A DNA stretch of 39,335 nt from positions 1 to 39,335 of the forward strand of contig MWCI01000028.1 of NCBI GenBank assembly GCA_002069965.1, given 5' to 3'. The stretch's first letter is position 1. Each line of letters begins with the position of its first letter. A model generated the notes under the pieces. It made no database searches, was not told the origin of the DNA, and worked only from the letters and a program-made list of their open reading frames with translations. The position numbers and the translations under genes were made by a program. The DNA comes from Spirochaetes bacterium ADurb.Bin218. Lineage in GTDB: Bacteria; Spirochaetota; UBA4802; UBA5550. Of the stretch, positions 8,253 through 15,872 are shown piece by piece.

Positions 8253-8888
8253 TCAGCTGTTTTTTTGCAGCTTTCTATGATCAACGTGGACAGCTTTGAC
8301 AAGCCTCTTTTTTATCTTAGGAGCTCCTTCAGGGTTATACTTTTCTTGAACCTCTTCAATAGGATGCGTAATCAGCATTCGCACAGCCTTTTCTGCTTTA
8401 TTCAATACATCTATTAAAAGCAAATTTTCCTCAAAGGTAAAATCCTGCAAAAGGTAATCCTCCATGGATAGATCCTCTGGACAGCCCCCAACTCCTACCC
8501 TAACCTTTGCAAATTTATCGGATTTAAGAGCAACAGCCATGGAATCAACGCCAGGGTGCCTAAGGTCAGAGAATACATAATCGACTCTCAACTCACCCAG
8601 TGGAAGAGAGGAATCTTCAACTATACAGATTATATCCTTTACATTTATGCGCAAAAAAGATGCAATATATAGAACTGACTCACCTATGAGGTTAACAAAA
8701 GTCTGCGGCTTGAGGAGAACCACATCCTGCTTTGCGATTTTCCCCCTGCCGATTATAGACTTTTTCTTTTTAATTCTCACATCAATATTTTCATTATTGG
8801 CAAGAATATCGATTACCTTAAAACCGATATTCTGCCTGTTATTTGCAAATCTTTCACCCGGATTACCAAAGCCGACTATTAATTTCAA
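8253..8888 (-). CDS. pth: Peptidyl-tRNA hydrolase family protein with catalytic His replaced
   Basis: A 211-residue Pth-family protein; the family releases peptides from peptidyl-tRNA dropped by ribosomes. GFGNPGERF and KPQTFVN identify the family, and Asn9, Asn66 and Asp92 match catalytic or binding residues of E. coli Pth (Asn10, Asn68, Asp93). The catalytic His20 position (TRHN motif) is Gln19 here (codon CAG in NRQN). The GGHNGL segment is replaced by LRHPGV, losing the Asn114 equivalent. About 25 basic residues are added at the C terminus. Start is TTG 8888 with AAGGAG nine bases upstream. It is last in the prs-rplY-pth run, its usual place. Activity is doubtful; it may still bind tRNA. 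Confidence 0.85.
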   Translation of the reverse strand: MKLIVGFGNPGERFANNRQNIGFKVIDILANNENIDVRIKKKKSIIGRGKIAKQDVVLLKPQTFVNLIGESVLYIASFLRINVKDIICIVEDSSLPLGELRVDYVFSDLRHPGVDSMAVALKSDKFAKVRVGVGGCPEDLSMEDYLLQDFTFEENLLLIDVLNKAEKAVRMLITHPIEEVQEKYNPEGAPKIKKRLVKAVHVDHRKLQKNS

Positions 8889-8995
8889 AAATTATGCTCC
8901 TTTAGTAATTTTTTAAGCACGATTTATTATTAGACAAAAGTCAGACTTCAAAGTTTCATAAAAAAACAAAAATATCATCCGGAATCCCACTTTTA

Positions 8996-9607
8996 TTATT
9001 CTTGAGACTCAGATCCAGACTCAGCAGTCTCTGTTTTCTCCTCAGCTGTTCTTGGTCTTTCAACAGCGGCGATTAAAGAATGACCACTGGTAAGTATTTC
9101 AATCTCCGGATTGAGCTTAAGATCGCTTACATGAATTGCATCTCCAAGTCCGAGATTTGTTATATCTACCTCAATTCTCTCTGGCAGGAGATTCGCTGCG
9201 CAGTGAATAAAAAGCTCTCTTTCACCATGCTCAAGAATTCCACCAAGCTTAACCCCCTTAGGCTCACCAACAAGCTCTATAGGAACATGAGTCTTAATCT
9301 TTTCACCCTTTGTAATCCTGTAAAAATCAAGATGCAAAACCCTACCTGAAACAGGATCCCTCTGGTAATCCTTTACATAGGCAGTCATTTCCTTCTCTGC
9401 AAGCCCATCTACCTTAAGAGTAAAAAGCACGCTCTCAGAAATGTGGCCCTTAAAAAGGGTCAAAAAATCCTTTTCTTTAACCTTTATAGCATCTGATTTC
9501 CCATGGGAATAAACAACAGCAGGAATATAACCCTGTACTCTCAGCCTGTAGCAGGAGTTTTTACCTCTCTCGGTCCTAACCTCTGCATTTAAAAGCCTAC
9601 CATCCAT
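8996..9607 (-). CDS. rplY: 50S ribosomal protein bL25, Ctc/TL5 long form
   Basis: A 203-residue protein: the 5S-rRNA-binding L25 domain (residues 1-90, with RLRVQGYIPAVVYSHG and LHLDFYRI) followed by the Ctc/TL5 beta-barrel domain (90-185, with IELVGEPKGVKLGGILEH and IEVDITNLGLGD) and a Glu/Ser-rich tail. The length is usual for the two-domain Ctc form. It lies 53 bases after prs and 107 before pth, the classical order. AAGGA lies just upstream of the ATG, with AGAGG a little further. No special features. Confidence 0.95.
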   Translation of the reverse strand: MDGRLLNAEVRTERGKNSCYRLRVQGYIPAVVYSHGKSDAIKVKEKDFLTLFKGHISESVLFTLKVDGLAEKEMTAYVKDYQRDPVSGRVLHLDFYRITKGEKIKTHVPIELVGEPKGVKLGGILEHGERELFIHCAANLLPERIEVDITNLGLGDAIHVSDLKLNPEIEILTSGHSLIAAVERPRTAEEKTETAESGSESQE

Positions 9608-9660
9608 TTTCCTTATACCTCTTATTATAAATTTAAAATAATTGCAAAAAATTTATGCCT

Positions 9661-10602
9661 CTAAATAAACAAAGAGCTTACAGATTCTCCATTATGAATC
9701 CTTCTTATAGCCTCACCAAACAATGGCGCTATTGATAATATCTGCATATTTCTCAACTTTTTATGATCTGGTAATGGGATTGAGTTTGTAAATATAATCT
9801 CTTTAAACTCAGCTCTGCGAAGATTATCAACAGCGTTATCAGAAAGCACAGCATGGGAAAACAAACAATAGACATCATTTGCCCCTCTTTCCTTAAGAGC
9901 AAAAGCTGCCTTTGTTATTGAGCCTGCTGTATCAACAATATCATCTATAAGTATACAATTTTTGCCTTTAACTTCTCCAATTACATTCATGATATCAACT
10001 ACATTTGCCTCTGGTCTTCTCTTATCAATAATAGCAAGGCTTGAATTGAGCTTTTTTGCTAAAAATCTTGCTCTATCAACACCACCTGCATCAGGGGACA
10101 CAACAACAACATTTTCCAGAGAAAGGCTTTTTAAATAGTCTATGGCTATTGGAGAAGCATATAGATTATCCACCGGGATATCAAAAAATCCCTGGATCTG
10201 ATCAGCATGGAGATCCATGGTCAAAACTCTATCAGCACCAGTTACCTGTATTATATTTGACACAACCTTTGCGGATATTGGAACCCTTGGCTCAACCTTT
10301 CTATCCTGGCGAGCATAACCAAAATATGGGATTACAGCTGTTATTCTTGAAGCAGAAGCCCTTACAGCTGCATCTATCATAAGAAGGAGTTCCATTATAT
10401 GGTCATTTGAGGGATTGCATGTGGATTGGATAATAAATACATCATGAGCACGCACATTATCCTTAAGCTTTACAGATATCTCCCCATCCTTAAATCTCTT
10501 AAGCTCAATGCCAGAGAGTTCAGTCCCAAGATATCCTGCTATTTCCTTAGCAAGCTCAATATTGGACGAACCTGAAAATAATTTCAGAGGGCTATTATTC
10601 AT
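9661..10602 (-). CDS. prs: Ribose-phosphate pyrophosphokinase
   Basis: A 313-residue PRPP synthetase that transfers pyrophosphate from ATP to ribose 5-phosphate, feeding purine, pyrimidine, His and Trp synthesis. It has FSGSSNIELA at the start, the flexible-loop region with YARQDRK, the metal-binding segment MDLHADQIQGFFDIPVDNL, and the PRPP loop LIDDIVDTAGS. I start it at ATG 10602 (MNNSPLKLF), where GGGGAT lies 7 bases upstream and the family N terminus begins, not at an in-frame ATG 45 bases further upstream. The start lies inside the last 8 bases of glmU, so the two are translationally coupled. Confidence 0.95.
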   Translation of the reverse strand: MNNSPLKLFSGSSNIELAKEIAGYLGTELSGIELKRFKDGEISVKLKDNVRAHDVFIIQSTCNPSNDHIMELLLMIDAAVRASASRITAVIPYFGYARQDRKVEPRVPISAKVVSNIIQVTGADRVLTMDLHADQIQGFFDIPVDNLYASPIAIDYLKSLSLENVVVVSPDAGGVDRARFLAKKLNSSLAIIDKRRPEANVVDIMNVIGEVKGKNCILIDDIVDTAGSITKAAFALKERGANDVYCLFSHAVLSDNAVDNLRRAEFKEIIFTNSIPLPDHKKLRNMQILSIAPLFGEAIRRIHNGESVSSLFI

Positions 10603-11344
10603 AAAATTTATCCCCGTTCTTCTTCGAAACATATTCTTCCAGTGCATTTAACTCTTCCCGTGTATTTACACCTCTACCTTCAATAGGATCTTCCAGAAGA
10701 AAAGTTTTTACCGAAAATCCCTTTTTTATTATAAACTTAAGAACATCTGGCAAATAGTATTCTCTCTGGGCATTATTTGTATCAATCCCCTTTAATCCAT
10801 CAAAAAGGAGTTTGCTATCAAAAATATATGTCCCACTATTTACCTCTTTTATACTCTTTTCATACGGAGCAGCATCTTTTTCTTCAACTATTCTGGAAAA
10901 AACCCCATTTTCATATACTATTCTACCATAGCCTGTGGGATTATCAAGAATCATAGTAGCCACAACAGCCCCACAACCAGGCTCAGAAATCTCCTGTGCA
11001 AGCCTTTTGAAAGTCTCTGGCCTTACCAGAGGCACATCCCCACAAGCAACAATTATATATCCATCAAAATCCTTAAAACAGGGCTCTGCCTGCATCACAG
11101 CATGACCTGTGCCAAGCTGTTCATGTTGCCAGGCATAAATAACACTCTCACCAAGGGTATTAATAACCTCATCACCTTTATATCCAACAACCACTACAAT
11201 GGGATCAACAGCAGCTTTTCTTAGGCTATCCACAACATGTCTGATTAAAGGCTTTCCGCAAAGTGGATGAAGGACTTTTGGGAGCTCTGACTGCATTCTA
11301 ACTCCCTTACCCCCGGCAAGAACAATAGAAGAAATTTTCTTAAT
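10595..11344 (-). CDS. glmU: GlmU-type UDP-N-acetylglucosamine pyrophosphorylase, single domain, ATT start
   Basis: A 249-residue uridylyltransferase that makes UDP-GlcNAc from GlcNAc-1-phosphate and UTP. The signature IVLAGGKGVRM, ELPKVLHPLCGKPL, QHEQLGTGHAV, CGDVPL, NPTGYGRI and EVNSGTY are present. The left-handed beta-helix acetyltransferase half of bifunctional GlmU is absent. The first ATG (11296) would remove the nucleotide-binding loop. Upstream in frame, between TGA 11350-11348 and that ATG, no ATG, GTG, TTG or CTG exists, but ATT at 11344-11342 follows GGAG (11355-11352) by 7 bases and gives MKKISSIVLAGGKG. I therefore call an ATT start. The gene lies 25 bases after tRNA-Gln and overlaps prs by 8 bases. 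Confidence 0.88.
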   Translation of the reverse strand: MKKISSIVLAGGKGVRMQSELPKVLHPLCGKPLIRHVVDSLRKAAVDPIVVVVGYKGDEVINTLGESVIYAWQHEQLGTGHAVMQAEPCFKDFDGYIIVACGDVPLVRPETFKRLAQEISEPGCGAVVATMILDNPTGYGRIVYENGVFSRIVEEKDAAPYEKSIKEVNSGTYIFDSKLLFDGLKGIDTNNAQREYYLPDVLKFIIKKGFSVKTFLLEDPIEGRGVNTREELNALEEYVSKKNGDKFYE

Positions 11345-11369
11345 TGTTCAACTCCTGAAAATTTATTAT

Positions 11370-11441
11370 CTGAGGCGCAAGGATTCGAACCTTGGAATGC
11401 CGGGACCAAAACCCGGTGCCTTACCACTTGGCTACGCCTCA
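11370..11441 (-). tRNA. tRNA-Gln (anticodon UUG)
   Basis: A 72-nt cloverleaf with a perfect 7-bp acceptor stem (TGAGGCG / CGCCTCA), D stem GCC/GGC, anticodon stem CCGGG/CCCGG enclosing loop TTTTGGT (anticodon TTG), a 5-base variable loop, and T stem CAAGG/CCTTG with TTCGAAT. Discriminator base G at 11370; CCA is not encoded. U1-A72 is typical of tRNA-Gln. It lies between ispE and glmU on the same strand and is probably cut from their transcript. Confidence 0.96.
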
Positions 11442-11452
11442 ATTGTGTGTGA

Positions 11453-11461
11453 TTCATACCA
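11453..11461 (-). promoter_or_regulatory. Possible extended -10 promoter for tRNA-Gln and glmU
   Basis: On the minus strand TGGTATGAA (TGn plus a TATAAT-like box) ends 12 bases before the tRNA 5' end. No good -35 box is at the right distance; a TTGACA at 11506-11501 is too far away for it. Weak call. Confidence 0.3.
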
Positions 11462-11542
11462 GAAAAAACTTAAGACACTTTTCATAAAACAACCGAAAAA
11501 TGTCAACAACTATTTCACTTAATTTCACTCCCGGTGGCAAAT

Positions 11543-12442
11543 TCAAGTGGCAATCATCTCAGCAAAAAAGCACCTATTACCTTCCCTCTTTAATTTTTCC
11601 ATAGACAACAGGGCATCTTCTCTGCGATAAAAAAGTCCATAGACAGTGGAACCAGAGCCAGACATTAAAGAAAAAAAAGCCCCATTGTCATAAAATTTCT
11701 CTTTCAAGGTTTTCAGCTCTGGATAAAGAGCAAATACAGGCCCCTCAAAATCATTTATAAAAATATCCTTCCAACTCTCCACTTTTTCTAAAGTCGATAT
11801 AAGCTCTTTCTCTTTTTGAGTTATCTCATCTTCAGGGATCTCATCAAAATTTCTATTGAGTTTTCTATAGGCCTCTGCTGTTGAAATATGTATGCCATTG
11901 TTTACCATCACAACAAAAAATCTATGGCTCACCTCTATCCTCTTTAAGATCTCCCCTCTCCCCTTTGCAATACACAGGCCACCTTTAAGGAAAAAGGGTA
12001 CATCTGATCCAGTAGCTGTGGCTGCCTCATGGAGACGATTATAATCACTTATGCCTATGGCCTTTGCTGCAAGATTGATAGCACAGGCTGCGTCACTGCT
12101 ACCTCCACCAAGCCCTGCTCCTGAGGGAATATTCTTTATGAGCGAAAATCTCATATCCAATGGCTCTGGATAATCCCGAAAGAGGTTTTTTACTCCTCTA
12201 ACAATGAGATTCTCCTCACAGGGAAGTCCTTGCAAATGATGGGAATACTCTCCAGAGTCAATATCTACAGAGATACCAAACTTTTCGCTGCCCCTTTTAA
12301 AGGATTTTAGTTTTAAAAGATCATATAGCTCAATTTCACACATTATAGTGAGTAAATTGTGAAAATTATCACTCCGTTTGTTAAGAACCTGTAAATGAAG
12401 ATTTACCTTTGCCCTGGCCTTAGCTGACAAAATATCTTCCAC
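11543..12442 (-). CDS. ispE: 4-diphosphocytidyl-2-C-methyl-D-erythritol kinase
   Basis: A 299-residue GHMP-family kinase of the MEP isoprenoid pathway; it phosphorylates the 2-hydroxyl of CDP-methylerythritol. Motifs are AKARAKVNLHLQVL near the start, PSGAGLGGGSSDAA (ATP loop) in the middle and MSGSGSTVYGLF near the C terminus. Start is GTG 12442, with AGGAG six bases upstream and the normal IspE N terminus. A frame extending to ATG 12526 would add a hydrophobic segment alien to the family. A promoter-like pair lies immediately upstream. First gene of the ispE - tRNA-Gln - glmU - prs - rplY - pth run. Confidence 0.94.
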   Translation of the reverse strand: MEDILSAKARAKVNLHLQVLNKRSDNFHNLLTIMCEIELYDLLKLKSFKRGSEKFGISVDIDSGEYSHHLQGLPCEENLIVRGVKNLFRDYPEPLDMRFSLIKNIPSGAGLGGGSSDAACAINLAAKAIGISDYNRLHEAATATGSDVPFFLKGGLCIAKGRGEILKRIEVSHRFFVVMVNNGIHISTAEAYRKLNRNFDEIPEDEITQKEKELISTLEKVESWKDIFINDFEGPVFALYPELKTLKEKFYDNGAFFSLMSGSGSTVYGLFYRREDALLSMEKLKREGNRCFFAEMIAT

Positions 12443-12455
12443 TTTATGCTCCTTA

Positions 12456-12484
12456 TTTGTATCACATAAAATAGCAAAAGTCAA
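12456..12484 (-). promoter_or_regulatory. Possible sigma-70-type promoter for ispE
   Basis: On the minus strand TTGACT (12484-12479), 17 bases, then TACAAA (12461-12456). The predicted start near 12449 would leave a leader of only a few bases and would cut into the AGGAG ribosome-binding site (12453-12449), so either the start point is a little upstream or this is not the promoter in use. Confidence 0.4.
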
Positions 12485-12516
12485 GAACAATTGCAAATTT
12501 AAGACAATATTTGCCA

Positions 12517-12542
12517 GAAATTGCAATCCTTAATGCAATTTC
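12517..12542. promoter_or_regulatory. Perfect 9-bp inverted repeat between divergent promoters (operator candidate)
   Basis: Arms GAAATTGCA (12517-12525) and TGCAATTTC (12534-12542) are exact reverse complements around an 8-base centre. No T-run follows on either side, so it is not a terminator. It lies between the leftward ispE promoter and the rightward promoter at 12565, a normal place for a dimeric regulator. A further ATTGCAAAT half-site-like sequence starts about 12490. Confidence 0.5.
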
Positions 12543-12564
12543 AGAAAGAGTATAAATTTAATGC

Positions 12565-12593
12565 TTGAAATAATGCCATTGTCTATTTAAATA
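12565..12593 (+). promoter_or_regulatory. Sigma-70-type promoter for the SpoIIE-like membrane protein
   Basis: TTGAAA (12565-12570), 17 bases, TAAATA (12588-12593), 47 bases upstream of the TTG start at 12641. Confidence 0.45.
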
Positions 12594-12640
12594 AAGCTTA
12601 ACAGGCCAATGGCTACTATCAAAAAACAGGGTTTAAAAAA

Positions 12641-14797
12641 TTGGAACAACTGAGAATTTTTTTACTTTCTATTGCAACCTTAGTCCCTATTTTTCTCATG
12701 CTTCTTCACCTTTTTAAAAGGCGAAGCTTCACTGTAAACAGATTTTTTATTATACTTTCTCTTCTGTTATCTCTGGAATTTTCCATAATTTTATTTATTC
12801 ATCTAAAACCAGAGATTGCCAGCAATATAATAATCATCAAGGTTTTGATGTTTTTACCTCTTTTTATTTTTACATTAAGTTCCATAATAGCCTTTTTATA
12901 TCCACTAAAAAATCTAAGTGAAATGTTTTTCCCCTGCTTTATGATTTTGATGGTGGCTTTAAGCGATTGGTTTTTTTTATATTTAGCTCCAGATACTGCT
13001 TTTATACTGGAAAATTTTTCTATACCCAAAAATCCTTATACAATAACACAACTAACTCTCTCCTTAATATCCATATTGTCCCCTACAGCTATTTTCATAA
13101 TACAATCCCAGAAAAGCAGCATGAATAGAATTATTAACAATATAATGCTTTACACCTATGGAATAATATTCTGCTATCTGCTCTTCATAATTATATATTT
13201 TCTTGGATATAGATTCCAGGACTCAGGGATTTTAACAAACCCATTTTTAATCTTCCCCATAGGATATATTTTTATAACCACAAGCTATCTCCTTATGGAT
13301 CTTAGAAATACAGATATGGAGAAATTTTATAAAGAAAGTATTATCATTATTATAAATTTCTTAATCTATACAATACCCTCTTATCTCTTTTTAAAATTCT
13401 TTCCATATTTAAAAGTTAACCCTTTGGTAAATGCAGGAATAAAAAGCTCAGTAGTTTTTATATGGCTTGTTATTTCCTACAGAACAATTACTCCTTTGAC
13501 TTCTTACATTAGAACTAAAAAGCAAAATAGATACATCAAAAATATAAATGACACACTTATTCCCATAAATGAATTGCGCAAAATTACAGATATGGATAAG
13601 TTCTGGGATTTTGTAACAAAGGATAATTTCCAGGGGCTTAAAAATATATTTGGAATTCAATCAGCTTATTTTATGCTCTACAGCAGAAAGAATAGAGGAT
13701 ATGAATTTACCTATGGCTATGGTGAAGGGATCAATCCTGAATTTCTGCCGGAGGACAATATAGTAGTTCAAAGGTTATCATCCTACATAAACATATTTGA
13801 AAAATCCTATCTGCTCACCGATGCACATCTTGCAGATGCAAGATCTGAAATTGAAAAATTTTTTACAGACAATAATCTCGAAGGTGCAATACTCTTACGT
13901 AACATAAATGATTCTGTTATGGGTTTTCTTTTTCTTGGGACCATTGCAGGGGCTCGTGGATATAACCTTGATATTATAAATTCACTGGAGATCTTCAGAA
14001 TTAAACTGCAAAGTTTACTCACAACAGGCCTTATACTTGATGAGATAACCTCTGATCAGATTATTGAACATGACCGACTTGTTATTGAAAGCATCAAAAG
14101 TAAAATCATACCGCAGGAAATGCCTTCCATTGACGGAATAAGGATTAGCTCATTTTTCATCAATAATTCCTCAAATGGGGGGGAGTATATTGACGGAGTA
14201 AAAATTTCAAAAGACAGAGCTGTTTTATTTATGGCTGACACTTTATACAATGGTATTGACTCCGCCCTAAATGCCTTGCAGCTTTACTCAATAATTCACT
14301 CACGAACAATTACATTTAACTCAGCAGAAAAAATAATGAACACAATAAATCAGGTTCTCTTCACTTCAAAAATCGGTAAAATCCCTACCTCTGCCATCTG
14401 CATAACCATATCACCAAAAGGAGATTTTACCCTTGCCAATGCATCCTTTACTTCTCCTTTAATTTTTGATGGAGAGTTAAATTCTTTCTCTGAGATACCA
14501 TCATCAGGAATTCCCTTAGGAGAAGATAATAGACATAAATACATCTTAACATCTGGCAGACTTAAAGATGACTCCATAATGATAGTCTATTCCAGAGGTC
14601 TTTATTTTGCAAAGAATCAACAGAATAAAACCTTTCCAATCCAGACAATTAAAGATACAGTAGTAAAACACAGAAAATTCTCGCCAGCAATCATCGCAAG
14701 GGAAATATACAATGAGATTACAAAATTCTTTGATAATACAACTTTAGAAAATGACATATCCCTAATGGTTATAAAAAAGGTTGAAATCGATGGATGA
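12641..14797 (+). CDS. Multi-pass membrane protein with GAF-like and degenerate SpoIIE/PP2C-like domain
   Basis: A 718-residue protein. Residues 1-290 hold about eight or nine membrane helices. Residues about 300-465 resemble a GAF sensor domain. Residues about 475-718 resemble a SpoIIE/RsbU-type PP2C phosphatase, which normally dephosphorylates an anti-sigma-factor antagonist. The fold landmarks are visible but catalytic residues are altered: the GGDxxD motif reads GGEYID, ADVxGHG reads ADTLYNG, TDG reads SRG, and the final DDxT reads ENDIS. It may be an inactive regulator or use other ligands. Start is TTG 12641, with AGGG nine bases upstream. It overlaps the DHH phosphoesterase gene by 8 bases. 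Confidence 0.75.
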   Translation: MEQLRIFLLSIATLVPIFLMLLHLFKRRSFTVNRFFIILSLLLSLEFSIILFIHLKPEIASNIIIIKVLMFLPLFIFTLSSIIAFLYPLKNLSEMFFPCFMILMVALSDWFFLYLAPDTAFILENFSIPKNPYTITQLTLSLISILSPTAIFIIQSQKSSMNRIINNIMLYTYGIIFCYLLFIIIYFLGYRFQDSGILTNPFLIFPIGYIFITTSYLLMDLRNTDMEKFYKESIIIIINFLIYTIPSYLFLKFFPYLKVNPLVNAGIKSSVVFIWLVISYRTITPLTSYIRTKKQNRYIKNINDTLIPINELRKITDMDKFWDFVTKDNFQGLKNIFGIQSAYFMLYSRKNRGYEFTYGYGEGINPEFLPEDNIVVQRLSSYINIFEKSYLLTDAHLADARSEIEKFFTDNNLEGAILLRNINDSVMGFLFLGTIAGARGYNLDIINSLEIFRIKLQSLLTTGLILDEITSDQIIEHDRLVIESIKSKIIPQEMPSIDGIRISSFFINNSSNGGEYIDGVKISKDRAVLFMADTLYNGIDSALNALQLYSIIHSRTITFNSAEKIMNTINQVLFTSKIGKIPTSAICITISPKGDFTLANASFTSPLIFDGELNSFSEIPSSGIPLGEDNRHKYILTSGRLKDDSIMIVYSRGLYFAKNQQNKTFPIQTIKDTVVKHRKFSPAIIAREIYNEITKFFDNTTLENDISLMVIKKVEIDG

Positions 14798-15872
14798 GTC
14801 CACAGAAAAATTTTTATCCGCTGTCAAAAAATATAAAAAAATACTAATCGCTATTGTAGGCTCTCCAGATCCTGACGCAATTGCCTCCTCCTTTGCAATA
14901 ATGGAAATATTAAAAATCCAGAAAATCGATTCTGCTATTGTTTCACAAAGAGAGGTCTCTCTCTCACAAAACAGAGCATTCATGAAACTCCTTAAGATAC
15001 CAATAAAGGTGGATAGTCAATTTCACTGTGATGGATTTGATGCCTATATTGTAACAGACTTCCAGCTAAATCTTATAAAAAATGTCTCGGAAAAAATACC
15101 ATGTGCAGCTCATATCGATCATCATGAGCCAGAGAAAAATCGCATACCTGCTGATTTTACTCTTATCCGAACAGATTGCGGTTCAACAAGCGCCCTTGTA
15201 ACAACATTTGTAAAGGACTTAAAAGATGAACTAAATACAAAAGATTTACAACTTATATCCACTGCCTTGATGTTTGGAATTCAAACAGATACTGATTCAT
15301 GTGTACATGCCTCAGAGACAGATCTCGAAGCCATAAACTTTCTATCGCAATTTGCCAACAGTAAAATCATAAACAAGTTGAATGGCATACATTTTTCAGA
15401 AACAACAATGTCCTATTATAACAGGGCTTTAAAAAACCAAACACTTTATAAAGACTGGTGCTTTTACGGAATTGGTTTTATAGATATTCTCCATAGGGAT
15501 TCCATTGCTGTAATTGCAGATCTTCTCCTAAGAAAAAATTCCCACAGGCTTGTAGCTGTTTATTCTATAATATATGATGAGGACATGAAAGAGGTCTATC
15601 TTGATGTCTCTTTAAGAACAAAGAGCAAAACTCTTGATCTCAATTCTATGATCAAAAAAATTACCCCCTCAGGGGGAGGACGAACTTTTAAAGGAGCATA
15701 TCAAGTAAATCTGAATTATTTCCGATTCACAGACAAGAATCATCTATGGAGCCTTGTAGAAGAGGCAACGATTGATTGGCTCAAGAGATCCCGTGATTCT
15801 TCATATCTACATGAATTCTCTGGCATTGCAAAGAGCTTTCTCAATAGAATCATGGATTTCCTAAAAAAGTAA
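14790..15872 (+). CDS. DHH/DHHA1 family phosphoesterase (NrnA-like)
   Basis: A 360-residue member of the bifunctional oligoribonuclease/pAp-phosphatase family. The N-terminal DHH domain has the PDPDAIASS metal motif, a further VTD segment, and IDHHEP (D110, H111, H112). The C-terminal DHHA1 substrate-binding part carries SGGGRTFKGAYQ near residue 290-300, equivalent to the GGGHxxAAG loop but with Arg for the usual His. The likely substrate class is short oligonucleotides, cyclic dinucleotides or pAp; which one is open. Start is ATG 14790 with AAAGG nine bases upstream, inside the end of the upstream gene. The last 12 bases overlap the convergent SprA-like gene. Confidence 0.85.
   Translation: MDESTEKFLSAVKKYKKILIAIVGSPDPDAIASSFAIMEILKIQKIDSAIVSQREVSLSQNRAFMKLLKIPIKVDSQFHCDGFDAYIVTDFQLNLIKNVSEKIPCAAHIDHHEPEKNRIPADFTLIRTDCGSTSALVTTFVKDLKDELNTKDLQLISTALMFGIQTDTDSCVHASETDLEAINFLSQFANSKIINKLNGIHFSETTMSYYNRALKNQTLYKDWCFYGIGFIDILHRDSIAVIADLLLRKNSHRLVAVYSIIYDEDMKEVYLDVSLRTKSKTLDLNSMIKKITPSGGGRTFKGAYQVNLNYFRFTDKNHLWSLVEEATIDWLKRSRDSSYLHEFSGIAKSFLNRIMDFLKK

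Noticed and set aside
8249-8275. AGCTG / CAGCT hairpin between the transferase and pth
   Set aside because: The stem is only 5 bp and the T-run lies in the loop, so it is not a convincing terminator.
10603-10647. Longer prs start at ATG 10647
   Set aside because: It would add 15 residues unlike the family, within glmU; ATG 10602 has a GGGGAT site and the conserved N terminus.
12443-12526. Longer ispE start at ATG 12526
   Set aside because: It adds a hydrophobic stretch never seen in IspE and runs through the promoter-like region; GTG 12442 has AGGAG six bases upstream.
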